From Oscillospiraceae bacterium (GTDB taxonomy: Bacteria; Bacillota; Clostridia; Oscillospirales; Ruminococcaceae), in contig JAFTQJ010000100.1 in assembly GCA_017462785.1 (NCBI GenBank), forward strand, positions 1 through 34,325: DNA of 34,325 nucleotides, written 5' to 3'. Numbering within the stretch: position 1 is the stretch's first letter; each line of letters starts with the position of its first letter. This document shows, piece by piece, positions 1 through 8,982 of the stretch. The notes under the pieces are model-generated. The model worked only from the letters and a program-made list of their open reading frames with translations. It was not told where the DNA came from and searched no databases. The translations under genes were made by a program, and so were the position numbers.

Positions 1-1
1 G

Positions 2-106
2 GGTGCAGTCAATGCGGATGTGGATCTGGACGGCAAGCCCTCCTCCACGGATGCTCTCAACATCCTCAAATATACAGTCAAGATCATCGACAAGCTTCCC
101 GTATAA
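2..106 (+). CDS. C-terminal end of a dockerin-bearing protein (partial)
   Basis: Only the last 34 residues and the stop codon are inside the window; the gene begins to the left. The visible part holds a calcium-binding F-hand loop of the type I dockerin kind. Aspartates lie at loop positions 1, 3, 5 and 12 (visible residues 6, 8, 10 and 17), with Gly at position 6, followed by a helix (ALNILKYTVKIIDK). Dockerins normally carry two such repeats; this would be the second. In ruminococci these modules attach secreted enzymes to cohesin scaffoldins, so the missing part is probably an extracellular, perhaps carbohydrate-active, protein. The catalytic domain cannot be seen. The gene converges on the transport operon and shares the terminator at 115-144. 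Confidence 0.8.
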   Translation, partial: GAVNADVDLDGKPSSTDALNILKYTVKIIDKLPV

Positions 107-114
107 ACAAAAAT

Positions 115-144
115 AATCCCTCCGCTGCTGCGGAGGGATTTTTG
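115..144. terminator. bidirectional intrinsic terminator
   Basis: An 11-bp perfect stem (115-125 with 130-140) with loop TGCT is flanked by A-rich sequence on the left and a T-run on the right. It sits between convergent genes and can end both the dockerin gene and the leftward transport operon. Confidence 0.85.
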
Positions 145-146
145 GT

Positions 147-1208
147 TTAGCCTACCAGACCGGAACGCTCAATACCTTCGGTGAAGTATTTTTGCAGGCA
201 TACATACATGATCAGAAGCGGAGTGACCGCCAGCAGGCAGCCGGCTTCCATCCAGAGGATCTGTTCACGGGCGGATACCTGTACAGTCGCACTGCCGAAC
301 AGCTCGATCAGCAGGAGCTTGTCGAGGTTCTTGAGCATGAGTGCCATGGTGGAGTTCTCGGTGAAGAAGGTGGAGCTGACATAATAGTCATTCCAGTACC
401 ATACAACGGAGAACAGGAACACGGTTAGGAACGAGGACGCTGCATTGGGGATCATGACCTTGATGAAGGTCTTGAACGGACCGCAGCCGTCGAGGTACGC
501 TGCATCCTCCAGCTCCTTGGGAAGTCCCTTGAAGAACTGGCGGAAGATGAAGATCATCAGACCTGCACGGATGCCGTTTGCCGTCATTGCAGGCAGATAC
601 ATCGTCCACGGGGAGTCGATGAGATTGAATGCAGAGCCGGCAGCATTGCCGAATGCATTCTGGATCAGCGGCTGGAGTCCGAAGAAATAACGGAATTCCA
701 TGTACTGCGGAATTGCAATGATCTGGTTCGGTACGAGGATCATCATCAGCACGATGCCGAAGAGCAGGTTCTTACCCTTGAACTTGAATCTTGCAAAGCC
801 GTAGCCCGTGATCGCACAGGTCACGACCTGCACAAGGGAACAGCCGATGTTCAGGAACAGGGTGTTGCCGAGTGTATTCCAGAAGTCCATTGCTCTCATC
901 GTCTGGTCAAGAATCTTCAGTGTGAAATGACGGGGGATCCACATGACTGTGGGGTCGTTCATGTCCTCCTGTGCACGGAATGCACAGCTTACCATGTAAA
1001 TCAGCGGATAGAGGATGATGAAGCACAGACCGAACAGGATGATGAAGCGGAACACCGGCCACACCTTTTCGAGAGCCGCCTTACGCTTGAGGTAGGCGAT
1101 CTCCTCCTTGTTCATATTCTGCATATGGATCTTCTGGATTTCCTTTTTGGAGAGACCATTGCCAATGACCTTCTCACCTGCCGCAGCAGCTAATTCTTTC
1201 TTTGCCAT
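147..1208 (-). CDS. carbohydrate ABC transporter permease, MalG/AraQ-like (second pair)
   Basis: An integral membrane subunit of a sugar ABC importer, 353 residues. It has a cytoplasmic N-terminal extension of about 45 residues, longer than usual for MalG-type permeases, then about six membrane helices. The EAA coupling loop lies near residues 228-252 (EDAAYLDGCGPF and the following KVMIP), where the ATPase docks. The start is set by AAGGAGG seven bases upstream of ATG. This is the last gene of the eight-gene operon, 12 bases after its partner permease. The two should form a heterodimer. The transported sugar cannot be read from the sequence. No ATPase gene accompanies it, so a shared MsmX-type ATPase encoded elsewhere is the likely energy source (inference). 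Confidence 0.9.
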   Translation of the reverse strand: MAKKELAAAAGEKVIGNGLSKKEIQKIHMQNMNKEEIAYLKRKAALEKVWPVFRFIILFGLCFIILYPLIYMVSCAFRAQEDMNDPTVMWIPRHFTLKILDQTMRAMDFWNTLGNTLFLNIGCSLVQVVTCAITGYGFARFKFKGKNLLFGIVLMMILVPNQIIAIPQYMEFRYFFGLQPLIQNAFGNAAGSAFNLIDSPWTMYLPAMTANGIRAGLMIFIFRQFFKGLPKELEDAAYLDGCGPFKTFIKVMIPNAASSFLTVFLFSVVWYWNDYYVSSTFFTENSTMALMLKNLDKLLLIELFGSATVQVSAREQILWMEAGCLLAVTPLLIMYVCLQKYFTEGIERSGLVG

Positions 1209-1220
1209 TGTTATCCCTCC

Positions 1221-2147
1221 TTAATCAACTTCATAGTAGATGAAATGGTTCATGATGACTGTGATGATGCCGACAGCTGCCAGCACGATCAGGAAGTATA
1301 CCCAAGCCATTGCTGCTGCCTGACCATATTTCCAGTCGCTCTGCATGTCCAGTACTCTGCCCATAACGAGGTTGTCGGGGGCGGTAAAGGAGTCGATGAC
1401 GGTGAAGATCAGGTTTGCAAGGATCATCGGGCTTACATACGGAAGCGTGATCTTCCAGAAGTATTCCCAAGCGGTCGCACCCTCCATCTGGGCTGCTTCC
1501 TTTGCAGAAACCGGAATGTTCTGGAGTGCTGCAAGGAAGATCAGGATCTGGATACCGGTGCTCCATACGATGCTGAAGATGTTGTTGGATACGGTTTCTA
1601 CCATGGTCTGCATGTTGTCGCTCAGACCGTAGATGCCGATGAACTGGAACAGCTCACCCATGAGGTCGGTGGAGAACATGGTGGAGAACTGACCTGCACT
1701 GCTTGCACCGCTGTTGGAAATGTCGCCGTTGATGATGCTGTAAACGGGACCTGTCGCAATGATAACGGGCAGGAAGAATACAGCTCTTGCGAAGGTTCTG
1801 CCCTTGAACTTCTGGTTCAGGATGACTGCAATGAACAGCGAGAAGATCAGGATCAGAGGGGTCTGCCAGAGGGTTTCGCCGAGCACGCTGACGAGGTATT
1901 TCGCATAGTGCTGATCCTCTGTGAATACATACTTGTAATTGTCAATACCAACCCATGTACCGGTCATGCCGCCCGTTTCGGGTCTGACATCCATGAAGGA
2001 ATACATCAGGGAATTGGCAAGCGGATAGAGGAAGAAGATCAGTGTTCCCACCATCCACAGTGCAATGAAACCGTAACCGTACAGTCCCTTGCGTTTTTCA
2101 TACGGCAGATTCTTCAGGAATCCGCCTTCTTTTTTGGCTGATTTCAT
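1221..2147 (-). CDS. carbohydrate ABC transporter permease, MalF/UgpA-like (second pair)
   Basis: An inner-membrane permease subunit of about 308 residues with six predicted helices. An EAA loop near residues 207-232 (AKEAAQMEGATAWEYF) marks the binding-protein-dependent sugar permease family. An in-frame GTG at 2159 overlaps the stop of the previous gene, but the Shine-Dalgarno AGGGGAG ends almost directly against it. ATG at 2147 has a workable spacing of about 11 bases and is preferred. A long periplasm-facing insertion follows the third helix (residues about 150-185), rich in Ser and Gly. The gene follows the DUF5696 gene and precedes its MalG-type partner, forming the second permease pair in the operon. 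Confidence 0.88.
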   Translation of the reverse strand: MKSAKKEGGFLKNLPYEKRKGLYGYGFIALWMVGTLIFFLYPLANSLMYSFMDVRPETGGMTGTWVGIDNYKYVFTEDQHYAKYLVSVLGETLWQTPLILIFSLFIAVILNQKFKGRTFARAVFFLPVIIATGPVYSIINGDISNSGASSAGQFSTMFSTDLMGELFQFIGIYGLSDNMQTMVETVSNNIFSIVWSTGIQILIFLAALQNIPVSAKEAAQMEGATAWEYFWKITLPYVSPMILANLIFTVIDSFTAPDNLVMGRVLDMQSDWKYGQAAAMAWVYFLIVLAAVGIITVIMNHFIYYEVD

Positions 2148-2155
2148 CTGTACGC

Positions 2156-4972
2156 TCACTCCCCTTTCTCAGATGCCATATCTGCCAGCCGGTACTCCGT
2201 ACCGTCCACGGTGATCGTTTCCGCCTCATAGTCAACGGTCACAACTGTGCCGTTTTCATACTCAGTCACGGAAACATCGCCGTTTCTCTGGTAATCAGTG
2301 ATGACCTGATCGCTGACACCGGAGAGCACCTTTGCAGCGAGCTGGTAGCTTTCTGCGGCGGTATCCTGCCAGAATGCATAATTTGAATAAAAATAGGTGT
2401 CCAGATCCGTGTCCTTGAGGTCGGAGGCTTCCGCATAGATCATGTCATATGCCGGATTGCAGCCGGTTGCCACGGAGGTCAGGAAGGCATTGGCACTGTC
2501 AGCACTGCCGTTGATCGCCGTACCGGAATACGGGATCAGACCATGCATGACGATCTGATAGAACGGAATGTCCTCATCAAACAGGTCAAAGCCGCTGGAC
2601 TGAAGCGGAACATCGGAAATACGCTCCGCATAGGGGAAAGCATATGCTGCACAGGTATCTGCCAGAATGGAAACACCTGCATCATTGAGTGACTTGTAGG
2701 ATTCCTGCAATGCCGCCTTGGTATCATCACGGGACATTGCCACCTTGCCGTAGTCACCATAGAGTGTGGAGGTCATATCACCGAGGGACACACCGGTCAG
2801 TCCCTTCTTGCTGTAACGGTCTGCGATCTTGCCGTAAAGATCGGTGAACGCATCCGGCGTCAGCAGGGAAAGGGTGGTCACGGAGGTATCCTGCACACCA
2901 TAGGAAAGATTGTAGGTCATCTGTCTGGAATACGAACCGGAAATGCGGATCGCAGTATCCGTAAAGCTGTAATAGCCGTTGCCAGACTTGAATTCCTTGT
3001 TGTTCACGGACGGATAGAATGCGATTCCCTGCTCTGCCAGATAATCGGTCAGGTCATTGAATGCACCATTGCCGCCGAGTGTGCCGGAGGGCTTCGCCTT
3101 ATTATCCACCTTGCCGGAAATACCCTCGTTTGTCCAGTTGTTGTAGACAACGACCATATCATCCACGCCGCTGTCCACCAGACCGCTGACGATCTCCTGT
3201 GCTTCATCGAAGCTGGTCATGGAGGTTTTCATTGTGACCGGAATACCGAGCACGGATTTTGCCTTCATGGTGCCGCCGTACAAATCGAGGTACATTTCGG
3301 TGGTGTTGGCTTCTGTTTTCTTCTCCACGCCGCCGTCCGTCAGGAGGTAGTCACGGTAGACCTGAGCCACATCCACATAGTCCGCATCCTTCTCTGCGAT
3401 CGGGTAGTAGCGGAGCTTGATGTTCTCGGTCTTGATGCCGCCTTCCTCGAATACGGTCAGTGTGCCGCCGTGGTTGCCTGCCATGGTGTAGGTATCGGAG
3501 CCACGGAGCAGGAAGGAGAAATTGCAGATATTGTAGCTGCTCAGGGACTGACCGCTGACGCTGGTATTGAGCGTTGCATTGCCGTCGCCCTCGTCAATGA
3601 TGACTGCCATTGCATTGCCGTCCTTGACGATGCCGTAAACCGGCATGAGGAGCTTTTCGGTAACTGCGGGCTTGGTGGTGAGTACGGTGGTGATGTCCCT
3701 GCCGTACAGCTTCTGGGCATAGCTCTTTGCCTTTTCCTTGCCGTTATTGAAATTCACGATCGCACCGCAGCCATCCGGCAGGACGAAATAGCCATCCTCC
3801 TCGGAGATGCCTGCACCGAAGCTGCCGAGCAGTGTGAGCTGGGTGGCAACCTTGCCGGCTTCGAGCTGTGTTTCCTTGATCTTGGTGCAGTCCACAGCGG
3901 CTTCCATATAGCCGTCACAGAGCTTGTAGGTCACGGGAACGGTTACGCCGGATTTGTCATAGGCGTAGGAAATTTCCACACCGTCGGTGATCTCCTTCAC
4001 CTTCAGCTCCGCCGCATCACGGGAACGCTGGTTGGTGGTGGCAAAGGAAATGCTGTCACCGTACTGCAATACCAGGGAGGACTGCAGTTCGGATGCAAGG
4101 ATCGGGGTCGCACGGATGTCACGGTTTGCATTCAGGGGGGTTGACCACCAGATATAGCCGTTTTCCTTGTTTTCAAGTGCAATCACGCCGGTGTATTCAT
4201 CCACATGCATGATCATGGTGTCATTTTCAGCCGCCTGCTTCACGCATGCCCACGCCTGATCCTTTTCAGGGCTGAGGAACGCCTGCCAGAGCTTGTCGCT
4301 GCTGCGGTAGATGCAGTGCTCGGAGGTTTCCTCCGCCAGCGTCATGGTCACATAGACCTCTTCATAGTCCTTGGCATACAGCTCCAGTGTTTCCTTGTCC
4401 TTGGTCAGGAACAGGTACTCGCTGTCGAGCGTGGATACACGGTAGCGGATCTTCTCGACCTTTGTCAGCTCTTCATTGAGGAACACGAGATATTTGCCGG
4501 CACCGCTGAGGTAAATGGCATCCTCGATCTCTTCGCATACTGCAATGACCTTGCCGGATGCGGTGTCGATCAGAGCGATCTCTGCATCCTTGAGCTGGTC
4601 GATGATCTCATCGGCTGCGTCCTCCGCTTCGTCCTCATCGGCGTACTCGGAGCCGACCTTTGCAAGGAATTCCTCCTCGATCTCGTCCTTGTACTCCTTA
4701 CTGCGGATGTACACCTCATAGCCGTCCGCTTCACCAACGGACTTCATGTACTGCTGCACGGTTTCGGGAGTGATCTCCACCTCTTCGGTTTCCTCCTCCA
4801 CCTTGATCGTGGCAGCGGTTCCTTCTCCGCCGGTGCTCTCACCCTCCGCAGCTGCGGATTCAGCGGATGTTTCTTCTTCGTTTTCAGAATATACGATCAT
4901 AGAATTGACGGGCAATGCAAGCACTGCAGCAAGCATACACGCCAGAACACGTTTCATTTTTAACAACTGCAT
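2156..4972 (-). CDS. secreted DUF5696-type protein, possible glycoside-hydrolase-like fold
   Basis: 938 residues. An N-terminal signal sequence (residues 1 to about 28, KMKRVLACMLAAVLALP) is followed by a strongly acidic low-complexity stretch (about 30-65). Next come a region rich in predicted beta strands (to about 590) and a C-terminal part whose alternating strands and helices look like a TIM barrel. This part includes DMVVVYNNWTNEG and GVSLGDM, with Asp732 at a position suggestive of a catalytic carboxylate. I recognise the overall layout as the DUF5696 family, which often sits next to sugar ABC transporters in Firmicutes; its activity is unknown to me. The export signal and the operon context suggest it works outside the cell on the imported glycan. 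A catalytic role is inference; a purely binding role is equally open. AAGGAGG lies ten bases before the chosen ATG. Confidence 0.75.
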   Translation of the reverse strand: MQLLKMKRVLACMLAAVLALPVNSMIVYSENEEETSAESAAAEGESTGGEGTAATIKVEEETEEVEITPETVQQYMKSVGEADGYEVYIRSKEYKDEIEEEFLAKVGSEYADEDEAEDAADEIIDQLKDAEIALIDTASGKVIAVCEEIEDAIYLSGAGKYLVFLNEELTKVEKIRYRVSTLDSEYLFLTKDKETLELYAKDYEEVYVTMTLAEETSEHCIYRSSDKLWQAFLSPEKDQAWACVKQAAENDTMIMHVDEYTGVIALENKENGYIWWSTPLNANRDIRATPILASELQSSLVLQYGDSISFATTNQRSRDAAELKVKEITDGVEISYAYDKSGVTVPVTYKLCDGYMEAAVDCTKIKETQLEAGKVATQLTLLGSFGAGISEEDGYFVLPDGCGAIVNFNNGKEKAKSYAQKLYGRDITTVLTTKPAVTEKLLMPVYGIVKDGNAMAVIIDEGDGNATLNTSVSGQSLSSYNICNFSFLLRGSDTYTMAGNHGGTLTVFEEGGIKTENIKLRYYPIAEKDADYVDVAQVYRDYLLTDGGVEKKTEANTTEMYLDLYGGTMKAKSVLGIPVTMKTSMTSFDEAQEIVSGLVDSGVDDMVVVYNNWTNEGISGKVDNKAKPSGTLGGNGAFNDLTDYLAEQGIAFYPSVNNKEFKSGNGYYSFTDTAIRISGSYSRQMTYNLSYGVQDTSVTTLSLLTPDAFTDLYGKIADRYSKKGLTGVSLGDMTSTLYGDYGKVAMSRDDTKAALQESYKSLNDAGVSILADTCAAYAFPYAERISDVPLQSSGFDLFDEDIPFYQIVMHGLIPYSGTAINGSADSANAFLTSVATGCNPAYDMIYAEASDLKDTDLDTYFYSNYAFWQDTAAESYQLAAKVLSGVSDQVITDYQRNGDVSVTEYENGTVVTVDYEAETITVDGTEYRLADMASEKGE

Positions 4973-4987
4973 ACCTTCATCGCCTCC

Positions 4988-5617
4988 TTATACCTTCAGC
5001 CGATATGCGATCTCTGTGTAGATGGAATAGACAAATACATACACCTGCTGAATGAGCGAAAGCAGCAGAACGAGCAGGAACAGAATGATCAGCATTGCGG
5101 CAATTGTCAGAACGATCGCTCCGAGTGTTTTCAGGAACGAATACTGATGCACGGACTTGATCGCAGAGAACACCAGAACGATGCTCCAGCCAATACCAAT
5201 GTATCTGACGGCTTCGATGAAGATATATTCATCACGGATCAGGAAATGGGACATGAACACATCCAGATAGATGCTTGCCACATAGGGGATGAGTGCATAA
5301 GCACTATAAACGAAGATATTCTTCATTGTACCCTCACCATCGAGAAGGGTGCAGACTGCCCAGTTGCCGATGACCCATGTCAGGAAGAGCACAATGGTCT
5401 GGACAATGTAGGGGATAATGTTGAACATCTTATCTGCCTCTGCATAGAACTGGAAGCCATACAGACGGTTGTAGAAAATAGAGGCTACAAACCAGAGCAG
5501 AATGATGACAATGGCGTAGGGGATGGAACCAGCCTTCTTCCAACGCATATCCTCAAAGCCTTCAAAGGGGTGCGTGACCGCATGCTTGACCCATTGACGG
5601 TTATTCAAATCCATCAT
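4988..5617 (-). CDS. Yip1-family integral membrane protein
   Basis: 209 residues with five predicted membrane helices and the composition typical of the Yip1 family. The short soluble N-terminus (MMDLNNRQWVKHAVTHPFEGFEDM) resembles the start of bacterial Yip1-domain proteins. The biochemical role of bacterial members is not established. It lies 15 bases upstream of the DUF5696 gene and five bases after the NHL gene, so it is translated as part of the transport operon. It may help organise the membrane complex formed by the permeases and the anchored NHL protein (inference). AGGAGG lies about ten bases before the first of two consecutive ATG codons. Confidence 0.75.
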   Translation of the reverse strand: MMDLNNRQWVKHAVTHPFEGFEDMRWKKAGSIPYAIVIILLWFVASIFYNRLYGFQFYAEADKMFNIIPYIVQTIVLFLTWVIGNWAVCTLLDGEGTMKNIFVYSAYALIPYVASIYLDVFMSHFLIRDEYIFIEAVRYIGIGWSIVLVFSAIKSVHQYSFLKTLGAIVLTIAAMLIILFLLVLLLSLIQQVYVFVYSIYTEIAYRLKV

Positions 5618-5622
5618 ACCGC

Positions 5623-7110
5623 TTACGCCTCCTTTCCTGCGGACTTCTTCCGCTTCTTCAGATAGAAATACAGAACTGTGCCGGCTGCTGCGAGCACCAC
5701 GACGATCACGACGATCTCCGTCAGGTGTGCACTCAGGAATTCTGTACGCCAGCCCTCAAAGGCACGGTTGTAGCGGTACGGGGAATCTGCAAGCTTTGCG
5801 TACTTCATAGAGCCTTCATAATCGCCCTCCACGAGCAGAGCTGCGGAAATGCCGAGGAATGCACGGCGGTAGTTGCCGTCATACTGGAGCACCTCATACC
5901 ACGGGTCAAGAGCTTCCTCATAGTAGCCTGCATTATAGAGGTTGGTTGCCTCGTGCACGATGCTGCCGAAATCGGTTTCCTCGAATACCGTCACATAGTT
6001 CTTACGGGTGTCCACAACATAGACTTCACTGCCGATGGACTCGATCGCTGCAACCTCGGTGAAGCCGCCGAGCTGGTCGGAGGAGCTGCCGAAGATGAAC
6101 AGCAGATTGCCTTCCTTGTCGTACTGGAACACTCTGCCGGAGGTCAGGTCGAGACAGTTGATATTGCCGTCGTCTGCGATCTCAATGTCGCAGATCATGG
6201 ACTGGTAGTTCTTGCTGGTGTTGACATCATAGATGGACTCAAAATCGCCCCATGCTGTTTCCAGACCGGAGAAAAGGTTCTTTCCGGCAGGGTTGAGCTT
6301 CTTGATGGTGTCGGTTTTCTGGGATGTGGACTGTGTGCAGGTGTAGATGAAGCCCTCATCATCCAGATCAAAGCTGGTGATACCCGTCGGCACGGAACGG
6401 GAGGTCTTGGAACGCATCTCGTCCGTGGAGATCATCTTCCAGAAATAGTTGGCAATGACCTCGGAGGTCTGCTCAACGGTATTGGCACCGTAGTAGCCCT
6501 GAAATTCGCCTTCACTGTTGAACATCGCTGCACCGGTGGTGATATTGCCGAGCACGATGTAGACATTGCCTGCCTTGTCCGCCAGCACACGCTGGGGCAG
6601 GAAGGTCAGCTCCTGTGAGAACAGTTCGGAATCGGGCTTGGTGATCTCCAGTGTCACATTGCCGTCATAGTCGCAGACAAGCACACGGGAATTGTTGTAG
6701 TCAGCGATGTACACCAGTTCGCTTTCCGGTGAAACATACACGCCCTCGGGATCCTTGAGCGTGGTCACGCTGCCGTCCTCATAGTAGAATTCGTCCATCA
6801 CCATTACGACCTCTGTCAGGTCACTGTTGGTGACAACGATCCGGTTGTTGCCGGTATCCACAATGAAGAACTGATCGTGGGCATCACGGAAAATATCGCT
6901 GGGACCGGAAAAATTACCGATACCAAGATCCAGACCGGACACGGAACGGCTTGCAAGATAGCCTGCCTGTGAGGGGATCGCCTCGTTCCAGCGGTCGTAG
7001 TTGTAAACGTCATAATGCTCCTCCGCAGAAACCATCAGATTCATGCTGAACACTGCGGTCATCATTCCGGCAAGGGCGGCAGTCAGGAGCTTTTTCAGAT
7101 TTCTCTTCAT
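5623..7110 (-). CDS. membrane-anchored extracellular NHL-repeat beta-propeller protein
   Basis: 495 residues with a signal peptide at residues 1 to about 29. NHL-like blades span about 50-375; recurring motifs such as DTGNNRIVV, ADYNNSRVLV and VDTRKNYVTV mark successive blades. A TPR-like pair of helices follows at about 385-450 (NAGYYEEALDPWYEVLQ and the next repeat). One C-terminal membrane helix (about 463-485) is followed by a positive tail (KKRKKSAGK). The propeller is therefore expected outside the cell, tethered to the membrane. NHL propellers bind proteins, RNA or sugars, and some are lyases; no catalytic motif is visible here. Its place among sugar-transport genes suggests a substrate-binding or scaffold role. 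GGGGAG lies seven bases before the ATG. Confidence 0.82.
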   Translation of the reverse strand: MKRNLKKLLTAALAGMMTAVFSMNLMVSAEEHYDVYNYDRWNEAIPSQAGYLASRSVSGLDLGIGNFSGPSDIFRDAHDQFFIVDTGNNRIVVTNSDLTEVVMVMDEFYYEDGSVTTLKDPEGVYVSPESELVYIADYNNSRVLVCDYDGNVTLEITKPDSELFSQELTFLPQRVLADKAGNVYIVLGNITTGAAMFNSEGEFQGYYGANTVEQTSEVIANYFWKMISTDEMRSKTSRSVPTGITSFDLDDEGFIYTCTQSTSQKTDTIKKLNPAGKNLFSGLETAWGDFESIYDVNTSKNYQSMICDIEIADDGNINCLDLTSGRVFQYDKEGNLLFIFGSSSDQLGGFTEVAAIESIGSEVYVVDTRKNYVTVFEETDFGSIVHEATNLYNAGYYEEALDPWYEVLQYDGNYRRAFLGISAALLVEGDYEGSMKYAKLADSPYRYNRAFEGWRTEFLSAHLTEIVVIVVVLAAAGTVLYFYLKKRKKSAGKEA

Positions 7111-7125
7111 ATGTACTCCCCTTTC

Positions 7126-7998
7126 TTAGTCCTTGATGCCGGAGTGTGCCATTGTTTCAATGACATTCTTCTGGGCGATCATAAAGATGACGATGGGCGG
7201 AATCAGCATGAACACGGCTGCTGCCATTGCAACGCCGGCTCTTGCAAGACCGGAGCTTGCTGCCTGCTGTACAACAGTGGGCAGGGTCTTGAGGGATTCC
7301 TTGTAAACGAGTGTACCGCCCTGAATATTCCATGCAGCCTGGAATGCAAAGATGATCATGGTCATCAGTGCCGGCTTCTGGTTGGGCATCACGATCTTCC
7401 AGCAGATGGTGAACATATTCGCACCGTCCACCTTTGCCGCTTCGATCATGGCATCCGGAATGGTGGTCATGGACTGACGCATCAGGTACAGACACATGGG
7501 GGATGCTACAGAGGGCAGGATGAGTGCCCAGTAGGTGTTGATCATGCCGAGCTGTGCCATGACGATATACTGCATGATGTAGATAACGTTGGACTGGTAC
7601 AGCAGGGATACGACGATCACGCCGTTGAGGAATTTGTTGCCGGGGAATTTGCACTTTGCCAGCACAAAGGCTGCCATGGATGCAAAAACGCACTGTGCAA
7701 CGGTAACGCAGACGGTTACAAATACGCTGTTGAATACATAACGGGAGAACGGAACCCACATATCGGAGAGGGTTGCGAACATATCCTTGAAGTTATCCAG
7801 CGTAGGGTCGATGACATAGAGCTTCGGCGGGAATACGAACAGCTCATGCACGGGCTTGATGGACATGACGCATGCCAGATAGATCGGCAGTGCCATGAAG
7901 GTGCCCAGCAGGAGCAGGAATACGAAGATCGCAACGGTACCGCCGATCTTTCTGCCTGCCTGCTTATTGGAGGCTTTCAGTTTCTTTGTATCTGTCAT
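7126..7998 (-). CDS. carbohydrate ABC transporter permease, MalG/AraQ-like (first pair)
   Basis: A 290-residue permease with six predicted membrane helices and an EAA loop near residues 183-205 (EAAKVDGANMFTICWKIVMP). The length and the N-terminal extent are normal for the AraQ/LacG type. AGGAGG six bases upstream fixes the ATG. It lies 11 bases after its MalF-type partner and 15 bases before the NHL gene. Together with 8010-8942 it forms the first of two permease pairs in the operon. Its closeness to the solute-binding protein gene suggests this pair is the main partner of that protein. Confidence 0.92.
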   Translation of the reverse strand: MTDTKKLKASNKQAGRKIGGTVAIFVFLLLLGTFMALPIYLACVMSIKPVHELFVFPPKLYVIDPTLDNFKDMFATLSDMWVPFSRYVFNSVFVTVCVTVAQCVFASMAAFVLAKCKFPGNKFLNGVIVVSLLYQSNVIYIMQYIVMAQLGMINTYWALILPSVASPMCLYLMRQSMTTIPDAMIEAAKVDGANMFTICWKIVMPNQKPALMTMIIFAFQAAWNIQGGTLVYKESLKTLPTVVQQAASSGLARAGVAMAAAVFMLIPPIVIFMIAQKNVIETMAHSGIKD

Positions 7999-8009
7999 GT
8001 TGTGCCTCC

Positions 8010-8942
8010 TTAGTCCATGTACTTGCTCAGGATCTTGCTGATGAGCTTGTTGACAAGGAACATCGCAATGAAGAGCACCATACAGATTGCGGATGCATAT
8101 CCCATCTCATAACGCACCCAGCCGTAGTCATAGGCATGGGTCATGATGGTATGTGCCTTATAGTCCGTACTCGGGAAGCCGACCAGACTCTGTGCAACAG
8201 TGCCGGCGGTGAAGGAGCTGACGATCTGCATGACAGCGGCGAACATCAGCTGCGGTCCCATGGACGGGATGGTGATGTAGATCAGCTCCTGCCAGCGGTT
8301 CTTGATGCCTTCGATGGCACCAGCCTCATACTGGGAACGGTCGATATTCTGGAAGCCTGCACGCAGGGACAGGAAGCCCGCACCGAGGGACAGCCAGAGC
8401 TGTACCACGATGGTCACGCCCAGAACATACTCGCCGTCCGTCAGCCACTGGATCGGGGAATTGATGATGCCCAGATTCAGCAGAACGGAGTTGAGATAGC
8501 CGTAGGAGTCACCGCTGAAGATCAGCTGCCATACCGTGTAGACATTCGCCATGGACGGTGCATAGAAGATCAGGGTGAAGATGGTTTTGAGCTTGGGATG
8601 CAGCTCATTGATGAGCCATGCCAGCAGGAAGCAGAGCACATAGCTCAAGGGTCCTGTGAAGATGGCAAATACGAGTGTGACTCTGATGGACTGTACGAAA
8701 ATACTGTCGTTCAGGAACAGAGTGGTGTAGTTGGACAGACCCACGAATTTCGGGAGCTGTACCATATCGAAATCAGTGAAGCCCATGGGCAGGGACATCA
8801 CAACGGGCACGGTGGTGAAAATGAAGAAGATCACCATGAACGGAAGCATCATGAGATAGCATTCCTTATTCTGTTTCATTTGCAGCCAGATCAAACGTCT
8901 GTTTTCCGCTTTGCTGCGTTTGCCGATTGCAGCATTATCCAA
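8010..8942 (-). CDS. carbohydrate ABC transporter permease, MalF/UgpA-like (first pair)
   Basis: 310 residues with six predicted helices and an EAA loop (about 220-245: YEAGAIEGIKNRWQELIYI). The start codon is TTG: AAGGAGG lies eight bases upstream of TTG at 8942 and no in-frame ATG is equally placed. The first in-frame Met comes more than 20 residues later, at QMKQNKECY. The N-terminal cytoplasmic stretch is basic. The gene follows the solute-binding protein gene by 40 bases. The substrate is not evident. Confidence 0.9.
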   Translation of the reverse strand: MDNAAIGKRSKAENRRLIWLQMKQNKECYLMMLPFMVIFFIFTTVPVVMSLPMGFTDFDMVQLPKFVGLSNYTTLFLNDSIFVQSIRVTLVFAIFTGPLSYVLCFLLAWLINELHPKLKTIFTLIFYAPSMANVYTVWQLIFSGDSYGYLNSVLLNLGIINSPIQWLTDGEYVLGVTIVVQLWLSLGAGFLSLRAGFQNIDRSQYEAGAIEGIKNRWQELIYITIPSMGPQLMFAAVMQIVSSFTAGTVAQSLVGFPSTDYKAHTIMTHAYDYGWVRYEMGYASAICMVLFIAMFLVNKLISKILSKYMD

Positions 8943-8982
8943 ATGAAACCCCTCCTTACTTTAATTATTTTGACTCCTCCTG

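Noticed and set aside
147-2147. The two downstream permeases as a recent duplication of the upstream pair
   Set aside because: Both pairs are of the same families but differ clearly in sequence, length and insertions, so a recent duplication is not supported.
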